This document shows positions 1-7,245 of a stretch of DNA of 64,000 nt, in pieces. The notes beneath the pieces were generated by a model. That model ran no database searches. It was not told where the DNA came from and was given only the letters and a program-made list of their open reading frames with translations. The stretch lies in assembly GCF_007954355.1 (NCBI RefSeq), contig NZ_VOLR01000001.1:1-64000 (forward strand), written 5' to 3'. The position numbers and the translations under genes were made by a program. The DNA is from Colwellia hornerae. Lineage in GTDB: Bacteria; Pseudomonadota; Gammaproteobacteria; Enterobacterales; Alteromonadaceae. The stretch's first letter is position 1, and every line of letters starts with the position of its first letter.

Positions 1-128
1 GTAAACTGTTGAGATAAAGGACGATATAAACTCGCTTTACTGTATCAATCGGTATTTTGATAAGCTAGAAAGAGAAAATTGGCTCATGGTTATCACTTGT
101 CGTTATTATGGGTGGCATAGTTAACTGT
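1..128. repeat. Long parent repeat unit, copy A
   Basis: A ~128-bp unit beginning GTAAACTGTTGAGATAAAGG and ending in the 21-bp core. It recurs at 443-571 and 611-738 with a few substitutions, and a 5'-truncated version spans about 172-245. It probably extends left of the window, because copies B and C are preceded by GACATTTGATGTTATGA, which is absent here at the edge. Confidence 0.9.
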
Positions 129-425
129 GATCGTTATCACTTGTCGTTATTATGGGTGGCATAGTTAACTGTTTTGATAAGCTAGAAAGAGAAAGTTGGC
201 TCATGGTTATCACTTGTCGTTATTATGGGTGGCATAGTTAACTGTGGTCGTTATTATGGGTGGCATAGTTAACTGTTATTATGGGTGGCATAGTTAACTG
301 TTCTTGTCGTTATTATGGGTGGCATAGTTAACTGTGCTTGTTGTTATTATGGGTGGCATAGTTAACTGTGATGGGTGGCATAGTTAACTGTGTTACTATT
401 TTAAAGTGGTAGGTTTACCACGGCT

Positions 426-571
426 GACATTTGATGTTATGAGTAAACTGTTGAGATAAAGGACGATATAAACTCGCTTTACTTTATCAATCAGTATTTT
501 AATAAGCTAGAAAGACAAGAAATGGCTTATCATTATTACTTGTCGTTATTATGGGTGGCATAGTTAACTGT
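426..571. repeat. Long parent repeat unit, copy B
   Basis: Second copy of the parent unit, with the 17-bp prefix GACATTTGATGTTATGA (426-442) shared with copy C. It is the most diverged copy, with several differences in the middle (for example ATCAGTATTTTAATAAGC against ATCGGTATTTTGATAAGC). It is immediately followed by an extra 22-bp core copy at 573. Confidence 0.9.
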
Positions 572-593
572 GATGGGTGGCATAGTTAACTGT

Positions 594-738
594 GACATTT
601 GATGTTATGAGTAAACTGTTGAGATAAAGGACGACATAAACTCGCTTTACTGTATCAATCGGTATTTTGATAAGCTAGAAAGAGAAAATTGGCTCATGGT
701 TATCACTTGTCGTTATTATGGGTGGCATAGTTAACTGT
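594..738. repeat. Long parent repeat unit, copy C
   Basis: Third copy, with the same prefix (594-610). The body (611-738) differs from copy A at essentially one position near its start (ACGACATAAA for ACGATATAAA). It is followed by two shorter core copies and a clipped fragment, after which the array ends. Confidence 0.9.
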
Positions 739-860
739 GCTTGTTGTTATTATGGGTGGCATAGTTAACTGTGATGGGTGGCATAGTTAACTGGCATAGT
801 TAACTGTGATTGTAATATTATTGGTTGTCGGCTAAATTTTTGTTAATCTTATTAATGTCC

Positions 861-892
861 CTCGCCGCTTGTTATAAATAGCAAGCGGCGAG
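861..892. terminator. Perfect 11-bp hairpin, no T tract
   Basis: CTCGCCGCTTG (861-871) pairs with CAAGCGGCGAG (882-892) across a 10-nt loop. It lies between the repeat array and the ABC1 kinase gene. No run of T follows on either strand, so a terminator role is only possible. It may end a transcript coming out of the array. Confidence 0.4.
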
Positions 893-940
893 ATTAAACA
901 CCACTAAGGTAATAGTTAATATGCTCAACGAAGCCATTTT

Positions 941-2290
941 GTGATGACAGACAAACGTAAAGAGCGGAAAGTACCTTCTGGAAAAATTGCTCGTCTCGCT
1001 AAGTTGGGCGGTTTGGCCTCAGCGGTTGCCGGCAATATTGTCAAAGGTGCGACAAAGCAGATGCTCAGTGGTCAGCGTCCATCATTAACTGAGTCTTTAC
1101 GTAATATCGACAATGCTATATCTATTACCAAGCGTTTAGCTCATATGCGTGGTGCGGCGATGAAACTTGGTCAACTACTTTCCATGGATGCCGGTGAATT
1201 ACTGCCTGTCGAATGGGAACCCATCCTTTCACGACTGCGCCAAGAAGCCGACCCTATGCCTAAAGCACAGTTAGTCAAAACCCTAGAAGCGTCCTGGTCA
1301 AAAGACTGGCATCAACAATTTAGTTATTTTTCATTTGCCCCCATCGCCTCAGCAAGTATCGGTCAGGTTCATCGGGCAACACTAAAAGATGGTCGTCAGT
1401 TGGCGATTAAGGTCCAATACCCGGGTGTTAGAGAAAGTATTGACAGTGATATTGATAACGTCATGGATTTACTAAAACTCAGTGGTGTCTTACCTAAACA
1501 TCTTGACTTGACTAGCTTGCTTGCTGAAGCTAAAGCACAACTTAAAGCTGAAGCTAATTATTTGCAGGAGGCGAAATTTCTTAACACTTATCGTGAAAAC
1601 CTGCGTAACGACCCTCGCTTTATTGTGCCCTTTGTTGTTGACGAACTGACGGACGAAAATATACTGACGATGGAATATATCGAAGGTTCTCCCATCACTG
1701 ATATTAGTACCATGAGTGCTAACATTGTGGATTTAGTCTGTAGCCAATTAATGGATTTAACTTACCAAGAGCTATTTACACATAAACTTATGCAAAGTGA
1801 TCCCAACTTTGCTAATTTCTTGTATCAGAGCGATACACAAAAAATAGTATTACTTGATTTTGGAGCCTGTCGGCAGCTTTCTCAGCATACCTCAGTACAT
1901 TATCTTGCTATGGCTGATGCTATGCAGCGTCAAGATAATAACGACATGCGTTTAGCCCTGTATTCGCTTGGTTTAGTTGACAATAACATGAGTGCTAAAG
2001 CGATAGATACTGTGCTAAAGGCGTGTTTTGAAGCTAGTTATTGCTTACAAAGTAATACAGGATACAACTTAAAAAAGCAGCAACTGATTAAAAAAATCAG
2101 ACAGATTAGTATGCCATTAATGACCGATAAAACAGCGATAGCATCGCCAATATTTGAAGTTGCATTAGTCAATCGTAAAATCACTGGTATGATATTACTA
2201 GCCAATAAGTTAGGTGCGACACTCGATTTTAAAAGCGCACTTGCGCCTTATTTACGCGAAAGCGCAAAGAAATTAAGTGATGAAACCTAA
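941..2290 (+). CDS. ABC1/ADCK/UbiB-family atypical kinase
   Basis: An atypical protein-kinase-like ATPase of the ABC1 (COQ8/ADCK/UbiB) family; members support ubiquinone synthesis or lipid homeostasis at the inner membrane. The family-specific KxGQ motif is visible as KLGQ near residues 75-78, the Ala/Ser-rich nucleotide loop as SASIGQ near 137-142, the lysine motif AIKVQYPG near 155, a QTDPHPGN-like catalytic motif (QSDPNFANF) near 285, and the DFG motif in LLDFG. At 449 residues it is the usual size for soluble members and has no C-terminal membrane helices like those of UbiB. The start is GTG at 941 or ATG at 944; neither has a good ribosome-binding site. It stands alone, with no ubi genes nearby, so the substrate pathway is not shown. 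Confident about the family, not the role. Confidence 0.85.
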   Translation: MMTDKRKERKVPSGKIARLAKLGGLASAVAGNIVKGATKQMLSGQRPSLTESLRNIDNAISITKRLAHMRGAAMKLGQLLSMDAGELLPVEWEPILSRLRQEADPMPKAQLVKTLEASWSKDWHQQFSYFSFAPIASASIGQVHRATLKDGRQLAIKVQYPGVRESIDSDIDNVMDLLKLSGVLPKHLDLTSLLAEAKAQLKAEANYLQEAKFLNTYRENLRNDPRFIVPFVVDELTDENILTMEYIEGSPITDISTMSANIVDLVCSQLMDLTYQELFTHKLMQSDPNFANFLYQSDTQKIVLLDFGACRQLSQHTSVHYLAMADAMQRQDNNDMRLALYSLGLVDNNMSAKAIDTVLKACFEASYCLQSNTGYNLKKQQLIKKIRQISMPLMTDKTAIASPIFEVALVNRKITGMILLANKLGATLDFKSALAPYLRESAKKLSDET

Positions 2291-2305
2291 TACAATCGAC
2301 TTTTC

Positions 2306-2332
2306 AAAACAGAAGCTGCTGTTTTAGTCTTG
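2306..2332 (+). terminator. Likely terminator of the ABC1 kinase gene
   Basis: AAAACAG (306-312 of the 2-kb block) pairs with CTGTTTT (319-325) over a 6-nt loop, followed by a T-rich stretch, 16 bp after the stop codon. The 7-bp stem is modest. Confidence 0.45.
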
Positions 2333-2536
2333 TTAAAATGTTTTATCTTTTTGTTGTGCTGATTTACAGTGTAAGTTCAACGATTTAATAACCAACTGAT
2401 TATCTGATAAATAATTAATTGGTTTTCTAAAAATTCAAATAGAATATATTTCTATTAATACGGCACTATCAAAATTAGCTTAGTATTAAATGCCCAATCA
2501 GTGCCTAATTTCAATAAGCTTCAACGCTAACTTTTT

Positions 2537-3718
2537 TTACAAAACCTGGTGAGGTCCAAAAACTTCGTAATGAATACGAGTTTCTGTTACACCCAGAGCA
2601 AGTAATTGCTGCTTGATAAATAACATAAAGCCACTAGGACCACACAGATAAAAGTCTCCTTCATTTATCGGTAAAGTAAGCGGGGTTAAATCCATAAAGC
2701 CCTGCTGAACATTTTCTTGTGTGGCGGTTCTATCTTGATACCAAATATGCTGTTGCCAATTATTTATCGCTATTAACGTTTTGGTACGCTCTTTAAAAGA
2801 GTGCTGATCGCTATTTTCACAAGCATGTAAATATATTACTGCTTGTTGATAGTCCTGCTCAGCTAACGTTTCTAACATAGCTTGCATCGGTGTAACACCC
2901 ACGCCCGCTGAAATTAACACTACGGGCTTTTGGCGATTGACAAAGATAAAATCTCCCGCGGGGGCGTACAGATTAATTTCGTCGCCAACGTCGATTATAT
3001 CATGAAGGTAATTCGATACTTTGCCAGGAACACCGTTCGCTTCTCGCTTAACTGAAATACGATATGTCTTACCATTGGGTTGTGCTGATAACGAGTATTG
3101 GCGAATTTCTTTATAGTCGCCAACAGTAGGGCTAAATTCAATCCCTAAGTATTGACCCGGTAAATAATCAATCACAGCTTGCTTATCTACCGGAGAAAAA
3201 ATGAAACTTTTAACGAGTGCCGACTCAACAATCTTATCAATCACTTTGAACGCTCTAGCATCTCGCCAGCCACCATGACTTAGTGATCGCTGCTGGTAAA
3301 GTTCGTTTTCTCTATCGATAAAAATTTTAGCTAAAAATTGATAAGCCTTCGTCCATGCTTGCTCTACATCAACAGTAAAAACATCGCCAGCGAGTTCGCG
3401 CAGCGTTTCAATTAAGTGGTGACCAACAAGCTGATAGTGTTCGGCTTTAATATTTAAGCTGGTATGTTTTTGAGCAATTCGTTCTACAGCACTTTGTAAC
3501 ACCGTGACGTTTTCAATATTTTTTGCATAAGCCGCTATCGCTTCAAAAAGAGCGACTTGTTGCTTGCCGTTGTGCTGATTAGACATGTTGAAAATATCTT
3601 GTAACTGAGGCTCATGCGAGAACATCCGCTGATAAAAGTGCTTAGTTAAGGCTGGACCGGTATTTTCTAACAGGGGGATAGTGCTTTTTATGATATCTAT
3701 ATGGTGTTCGGTTAACAT
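2537..3718 (-). CDS. hmp: Flavohemoglobin, nitric oxide dioxygenase
   Basis: Oxidises NO to nitrate with O2 and NAD(P)H in the cytoplasm. The 393-residue protein has the three expected parts: a globin with Tyr29 in the heme pocket and the proximal heme His85 (AQKH), an FAD domain with the RQYSLS motif, and an NAD-binding domain starting at GVGVTPM and ending YEVFGP. I place the start at 3718 (MLTEHHID) because an AGGA site sits 7 nt upstream and this gives the standard length; an upstream in-frame ATG at 3760 lacks family homology. It lies on the same strand as, and 115 bp downstream of, two small membrane-protein genes that have a sigma-54 promoter, so NorR could reach it by read-through. 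A weak AAAGG/CCTTT inverted repeat (3760-3774) lies between. Confidence 0.96.
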   Translation of the reverse strand: MLTEHHIDIIKSTIPLLENTGPALTKHFYQRMFSHEPQLQDIFNMSNQHNGKQQVALFEAIAAYAKNIENVTVLQSAVERIAQKHTSLNIKAEHYQLVGHHLIETLRELAGDVFTVDVEQAWTKAYQFLAKIFIDRENELYQQRSLSHGGWRDARAFKVIDKIVESALVKSFIFSPVDKQAVIDYLPGQYLGIEFSPTVGDYKEIRQYSLSAQPNGKTYRISVKREANGVPGKVSNYLHDIIDVGDEINLYAPAGDFIFVNRQKPVVLISAGVGVTPMQAMLETLAEQDYQQAVIYLHACENSDQHSFKERTKTLIAINNWQQHIWYQDRTATQENVQQGFMDLTPLTLPINEGDFYLCGPSGFMLFIKQQLLALGVTETRIHYEVFGPHQVL

Positions 3719-3833
3719 TGTTATTCCTAATTTAAACTCAATTAATTGTTTAGACAACAAAAGGAAATACCTTTCTTATTGCGATGGGTGGATGAGGTTC
3801 GGGTTAGTTCTGTAGTAAAAATGGGCAGTGATA

Positions 3834-4007
3834 CTATAAATAATGGCTGCTAAGACCTAGCGCGATCAACGAAAAATAAACAGATAACAAAAAACTGCTT
3901 TTAAAAGAGCAGTTAAAAACAGGATACGGCTTTAACTGCTTAAGCTCACTAGGCGATTTTTGCTGATGGATTAGTAGCATTATCTCTGCGTCTTGAATAT
4001 TTAACAT
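3834..4007 (-). CDS. Small membrane protein (57 aa) in the NorR-controlled operon
   Basis: I do not recognise the family. The 57-residue product starts MLNIQDAEIMLLIHQQ and ends in one hydrophobic segment (about residues 36-54, SSFLLSVYFSLIALGL). The ATG at 4007 has an AGGAG site 8 nt upstream that lies inside the end of the preceding gene, and only one base separates the two genes, so they are almost certainly co-translated. A longer reading from 4064 would overlap the upstream gene and is not needed. It is downstream of a sigma-54 promoter with NorR-type sites and upstream of hmp, so a role in the NO response is inferred. Confidence 0.7.
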   Translation of the reverse strand: MLNIQDAEIMLLIHQQKSPSELKQLKPYPVFNCSFKSSFLLSVYFSLIALGLSSHYL

Positions 4008-4008
4008 T

Positions 4009-4281
4009 TCAAAAACTCCTTTGACCAAAGCCATGCAAAGCCACACAACGTAAGACATAACCAATCTTCAATAAACCAGCAAAAACTATTGTGGAGATAT
4101 GTGCAGAAATTTGCACAGCAATAGAAAAGAGCTGATCGAAAGCAAAAGTTATAAAAATGCTTGAGGTAACCACAAGCAGAGAAATTATCATCAGGTAGTT
4201 GCCAACAATTAAACATTTTTGATAATTTAAAGCATCGGGCGTTGGGGGTAATTCATTAGCGACGGTGAATTGTGAATACAT
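4009..4281 (-). CDS. Small two-helix membrane protein (90 aa), first gene of the NorR-controlled operon
   Basis: Family not recognised. The product starts MYSQFTVANELPPTPDALNY and has a strong hydrophobic helix at about 24-48 (IVGNYLMIISLLVVTSSIFITFAF) and a second at about 55-75. I chose ATG 4281 because AAGGAG sits 6 nt upstream; the in-frame ATG at 4317 lies at about the predicted transcription start. The sigma-54 promoter at 4326-4341 points straight at this gene, and the three NorR-type sites lie upstream of that. Function unknown; the control region ties it to nitric oxide more firmly than its sequence does. Confidence 0.75.
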   Translation of the reverse strand: MYSQFTVANELPPTPDALNYQKCLIVGNYLMIISLLVVTSSIFITFAFDQLFSIAVQISAHISTIVFAGLLKIGYVLRCVALHGFGQRSF

Positions 4282-4325
4282 AGATGACTCCTTATTTGCA
4301 TAATTATATATTTGCAATAGGTATC

Positions 4326-4341
4326 TGCAAAGACAGTGCCA
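4326..4341 (-). promoter_or_regulatory. Sigma-54 (-24/-12) promoter
   Basis: On the minus strand the sequence reads TGGCAC-TGTCT-TTGCA, an exact match to the RpoN consensus TGGCAC-N5-TTGCA. The transcription start should lie near 4313, about 30 nt before the ATG at 4281. NorR is a sigma-54 activator and its gene is divergent and adjacent. Confidence 0.88.
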
Positions 4342-4395
4342 ATATAATTAAGCGCTACTAATCAATTGGTTAATCTTTTTTTGTATCTGTATGTA

Positions 4396-4406
4396 GTCTA
4401 TATGAC
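4396..4406. promoter_or_regulatory. NorR-type enhancer site 1 (GT-N7-AC)
   Basis: GT-CTATATG-AC, within the palindrome AGTC-TATA-TGACT. It matches the GT(N7)AC core known for NorR and lies about 88 bp upstream of the expected sigma-54 start. Confidence 0.75.
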
Positions 4407-4420
4407 TCTTTTATTTCGTA

Positions 4421-4431
4421 GTCTTAATGAC
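4421..4431. promoter_or_regulatory. NorR-type enhancer site 2 (GT-N7-AC)
   Basis: GT-CTTAATG-AC, exactly 25 bp from site 1. Its half-sites GTC and GAC are the same as in site 1. Confidence 0.75.
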
Positions 4432-4445
4432 ACGTTAGTGTTATT

Positions 4446-4456
4446 GTGTAATTAAC
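4446..4456. promoter_or_regulatory. NorR-type enhancer site 3 (GT-N7-AC)
   Basis: GT-GTAATTA-AC, exactly 25 bp from site 2. It ends just before the norR ribosome-binding site (AGGAG at 4457-4461), so binding here could also repress norR. It is the weakest of the three by palindrome quality. Confidence 0.65.
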
Positions 4457-4467
4457 AGGAGATAAAT

Positions 4468-6048
4468 ATGAGCCCAATATCATCGAGTGCCATTATCGAG
4501 TTAGCACTTAACCTAGCAAGTAGTTTAAATACAAACGACCGATTTGACCGTTTGTTAGACACCGTAAGAAAAACGATTGTATGTGATGCAGTTGCCTTAT
4601 TGTCTTATCATGGTGATATGCTAAAGCCTATTGCATTGCAGGGCTTAAGTAGAGATACCCTAGGTAGAAGGTTTCTTGTTGCGGAACATCCAAGATTTGC
4701 GGCATTGTGTCAGTCAAAAGCGCCAATTAGATTTCCGGCAGACTCGCCATTGCCCGATCCCTATGATGGCTTGCTAGTTGACCGTATCGGAGATTTACCC
4801 GTTCATTCTTGCATGGGCTTACCCCTTTATTACGATGATAAACTGTTAGGTTTGTTAACCATTGATAGCTTAACCCCCCACATCTTTGAAGATATTGCTG
4901 AGCGCACGTTAGACGTGATTTCAGCAATGGCGTCGGCAACACTCAATACGGCTTTTTTAATTGAACAATTAGAACATCAGGCTGATCATTCTCAGCAGGT
5001 TGTTACCGAGTTAACCGAGCAAGCCTGGAAACGTGATGGTGGTGAGCTCATTGGTGAAAGTCAGGTCATGCAGCAGCTTAAACAGGAAATAGACATTGTT
5101 GCTCCATCAGACTTCAATATTCTTGTTTATGGTGAAACGGGTGTTGGTAAGGAATTAGTCGCACGTACTTTGCACCAAAAATCATTACGAAAAAATGGCC
5201 CTATGGTTTATGTTAATTGTGCGGCTTTACCTGAAAACTTAATAGAAAGTGAACTTTTTGGTCATGTTAAGGGGGCTTTTACTGGCGCTGAAAGAAACCG
5301 TGCCGGTAAATTTTCTTTGGCCAATGGTGGTACTTTGTTCTTAGATGAAATAGGAGAACTTCCTTTAGCGGCTCAAAGTAAAATTCTGCGCGCAATACAA
5401 AGTAATGAAATACAACCTGTTGGCCAAGATAATGTCGAGGAAGTGAATGTTCGCATTATAGTGGCGACCAATCGTAATCTAAAAGAAGAAGTTACCGCGG
5501 GGCGCTTTCGAGCTGATTTATATCATAGGCTAAGCGTTTATCCGATCAGAGTTCCCCTACTACAAGAGCGTGTCGGAGATATTCAGTTACTCAGTGGCTA
5601 TTTTGTTGAGCAAACCAAGCAAAAGTTGGCTATCTCACAACTGAAATTAACCGCACAAGCGATCACTCATTTAGAACAATATAACTGGCCGGGTAATGTA
5701 CGTGAATTAGAGCATGTGATCAGTCGTGCTGCGCTAAAGGCAAGATCACGGCAAAAGCATAAAACGATTATCGCGATTGACCGTGATGATTGCGGTGCGC
5801 TAAATACTGTCTCAAACGATAAGTTAACACCGAGCAATGAAGTCGCTTTGACAAATAAAACAGCTATTGGGATTAATCTTCGAGAAGAAACAGATCATTT
5901 TCAACGTCAACTAATTAGAAATACCTTAACGCAAACAAATGGAAACTGGGCTGCGGCGGCAAGAAGTTTATCTATCGACAGAGCAAATTTAAATCGTATT
6001 GCTAAACGATTAAATATTCAGGTAATAAAATCGGTGATCGAAAACTAA
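4468..6048 (+). CDS. norR: Nitric oxide-responsive sigma-54 activator NorR
   Basis: Activates sigma-54 promoters when NO binds its GAF-domain iron. The 526 residues show the GAF sensor (about 1-170, with FPADSPLPDPYDG, matching the iron-ligand region of E. coli NorR), an AAA+ domain with Walker A GETGVGKE near 221, the sigma-54 contact loop GAFTGA near 270 and a Walker B LFLDEIGEL, and a C-terminal Fis-type helix-turn-helix (about 480-526). It is slightly longer than the ~504 residues of E. coli NorR, the extra being a linker before the helix-turn-helix. AGGAG precedes the ATG. It is divergent from the small membrane-protein operon, with three GT-N7-AC sites between. Confidence 0.95.
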   Translation: MSPISSSAIIELALNLASSLNTNDRFDRLLDTVRKTIVCDAVALLSYHGDMLKPIALQGLSRDTLGRRFLVAEHPRFAALCQSKAPIRFPADSPLPDPYDGLLVDRIGDLPVHSCMGLPLYYDDKLLGLLTIDSLTPHIFEDIAERTLDVISAMASATLNTAFLIEQLEHQADHSQQVVTELTEQAWKRDGGELIGESQVMQQLKQEIDIVAPSDFNILVYGETGVGKELVARTLHQKSLRKNGPMVYVNCAALPENLIESELFGHVKGAFTGAERNRAGKFSLANGGTLFLDEIGELPLAAQSKILRAIQSNEIQPVGQDNVEEVNVRIIVATNRNLKEEVTAGRFRADLYHRLSVYPIRVPLLQERVGDIQLLSGYFVEQTKQKLAISQLKLTAQAITHLEQYNWPGNVRELEHVISRAALKARSRQKHKTIIAIDRDDCGALNTVSNDKLTPSNEVALTNKTAIGINLREETDHFQRQLIRNTLTQTNGNWAAAARSLSIDRANLNRIAKRLNIQVIKSVIEN

Positions 6049-6595
6049 TACTAGCTTTGCTTTGGATATGAAGGTTTATAGTTTTTAATTAAATTTTACC
6101 TCAGTGATATAAAACAGCGGTTGCTTTCAAGGAAACGGCTAAACTTTAGTAACCGTTTTATCTCTTTATAATTGTTCAAACGGTTACTAAAATCATCTAA
6201 CCTTAAATTAAAATAATAGTACAGGGTTAACTATACAGTGCTGATTTTTATCTTTATTATTCTTTACTCACCTTGACACTGAATTCACCTTCGCAATACA
6301 TTTAGGCTTAACGGCTTGCTTGATAAGTTAAAGACTTATGTACATTCAGCTTTTTAGTTGATGCTCATAAATAAGTGATCTTGTTCCTTATTACCTAGAG
6401 AGTAGTTTTAAGCGTCAATAGCTACCACAATATAGTTATCTGCAGGTGACAGTTAAAAGGAGGAAGTCGATTAACCATTATAATAATTAATTTATTTTCC
6501 ACTTAATTATTTGAAAAACTTAGTGTATATTTAAGCTAACTGATGTATTAATTTTTATGAGTAATAAAGGTTAAGGTAAATAATTCAAAAACTGA
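6049..6595. other. Intergenic region with a 14-bp inverted repeat
   Basis: No gene seen. It holds a perfect inverted repeat, TTTAGTAACCGTTT (6145-6158) with AAACGGTTACTAAA (6178-6191), loop 19 nt, 97 bp after norR. No T tract follows, so it is a poor intrinsic terminator and could instead be an operator or an RNA end hairpin. The rest is AT-rich and should contain the promoter of the phosphatase gene, which I could not pin down. Confidence 0.5.
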
Positions 6596-7228
6596 ATGAG
6601 AATTAATTTGAGTATTTCAATACAAAGTTTATTTGTTATTAGTCTGATGCTTCTCTGTGGGAATAAGGTTAATGCTGAAAGCAAAATTTTAAATACTCAA
6701 CCCCCGTTAGCACTTATTCAAGCATTACAGTCAGGCGGTCATATTATTTATATGCGCCATGGATTAACAACCAGAAAAGATATGAGTCGTGATAAAAGTC
6801 TTATTGATTTAACCCGTTGTGAAACACAAAGAAATTTAACTGAAGCTGGAAAATCCCAAGTCCAACAGATAGGGGTATTGATAAAATCATTAAATATTCC
6901 TATTGGTCAAGTGAAATCAAGCCCGTATTGCCGAACAAAAGATACAGCAAGAGAAGTGTTTGGCGACTTTAAAGTTGATGATAAATTGCAATTTTCTATC
7001 GCGAAAAAGAACAAAGAGTCGGCGATGTTAGGCCAATATTTATTAGATTCAATGTTGGCGTCGAACGATGGAGAAAAAAATACTGTTTATGTAGGCCATA
7101 CTGCTAACCTTAAAGATGGCTTAGGTGTTTGGCCAAAACCTGAAGGTGTTATGGTTATATTTAAAAAAGAGGATAACAGAATTATATTTAAAGGCATGAT
7201 CAAGCCTGACGATTGGCCAAAACTTTAA
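6596..7228 (+). CDS. Exported histidine phosphatase family protein
   Basis: A histidine (phosphoglycerate mutase-type) phosphatase fold: the catalytic RHG motif in IIYMRHGLTTRK near residue 54, a conserved arginine in SSPYCRTKDTA near 120, and the second catalytic histidine in YVGHTANL near 190. An N-terminal signal peptide (about 1-27, ending VNA-ES) indicates export to the periplasm. Its substrate cannot be told. The start has only a weak upstream Shine-Dalgarno. The stop is 17 bp before the start of a hybrid sensor kinase on the same strand, so the two are probably one transcript and may act in one signalling pathway (inference). Confidence 0.8.
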   Translation: MRINLSISIQSLFVISLMLLCGNKVNAESKILNTQPPLALIQALQSGGHIIYMRHGLTTRKDMSRDKSLIDLTRCETQRNLTEAGKSQVQQIGVLIKSLNIPIGQVKSSPYCRTKDTAREVFGDFKVDDKLQFSIAKKNKESAMLGQYLLDSMLASNDGEKNTVYVGHTANLKDGLGVWPKPEGVMVIFKKEDNRIIFKGMIKPDDWPKL

Positions 7229-7245
7229 TCATTCAAGGCATATTT

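Larger units (their letters stand above)
1..806. repeat. Nested tandem repeat array (21-bp core, 13 copies plus fragment)
   Basis: The core ATGGGTGGCATAGTTAACTG(T) starts at 108, 152, 225, 256, 281, 315, 349, 371, 551, 573, 718, 752 and 774, and a 5'-clipped fragment ends at about 806. Spacing is irregular (22, 25, 31, 34 or 44 bp), so this is not a CRISPR. All copies share the same 3' end (GTTAACTGT, often followed by G), but the upstream flank (GGTTATCACTTGTCGTTATT) is kept to different lengths from copy to copy. The array runs off the left edge of the window. The minus strand of a copy reads in frame as VNYATHNND, but there are too many stops for a real ORF. No transposase or other gene lies inside it. 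What makes it is unknown. Confidence 0.95.

Noticed and set aside
1-806. CRISPR array or integron attC cassette array
   Set aside because: Spacing is irregular, 'spacers' are truncated copies of the same flank, and the GTTAAC end does not fit the attC core GTTRRRY. No cas or integrase gene is present.
3719-3760. Upstream start for hmp giving 407 aa
   Set aside because: The first 14 residues are not part of the globin fold; ATG 3718 has the ribosome-binding site and puts the proximal histidine at position 85, as in E. coli Hmp.
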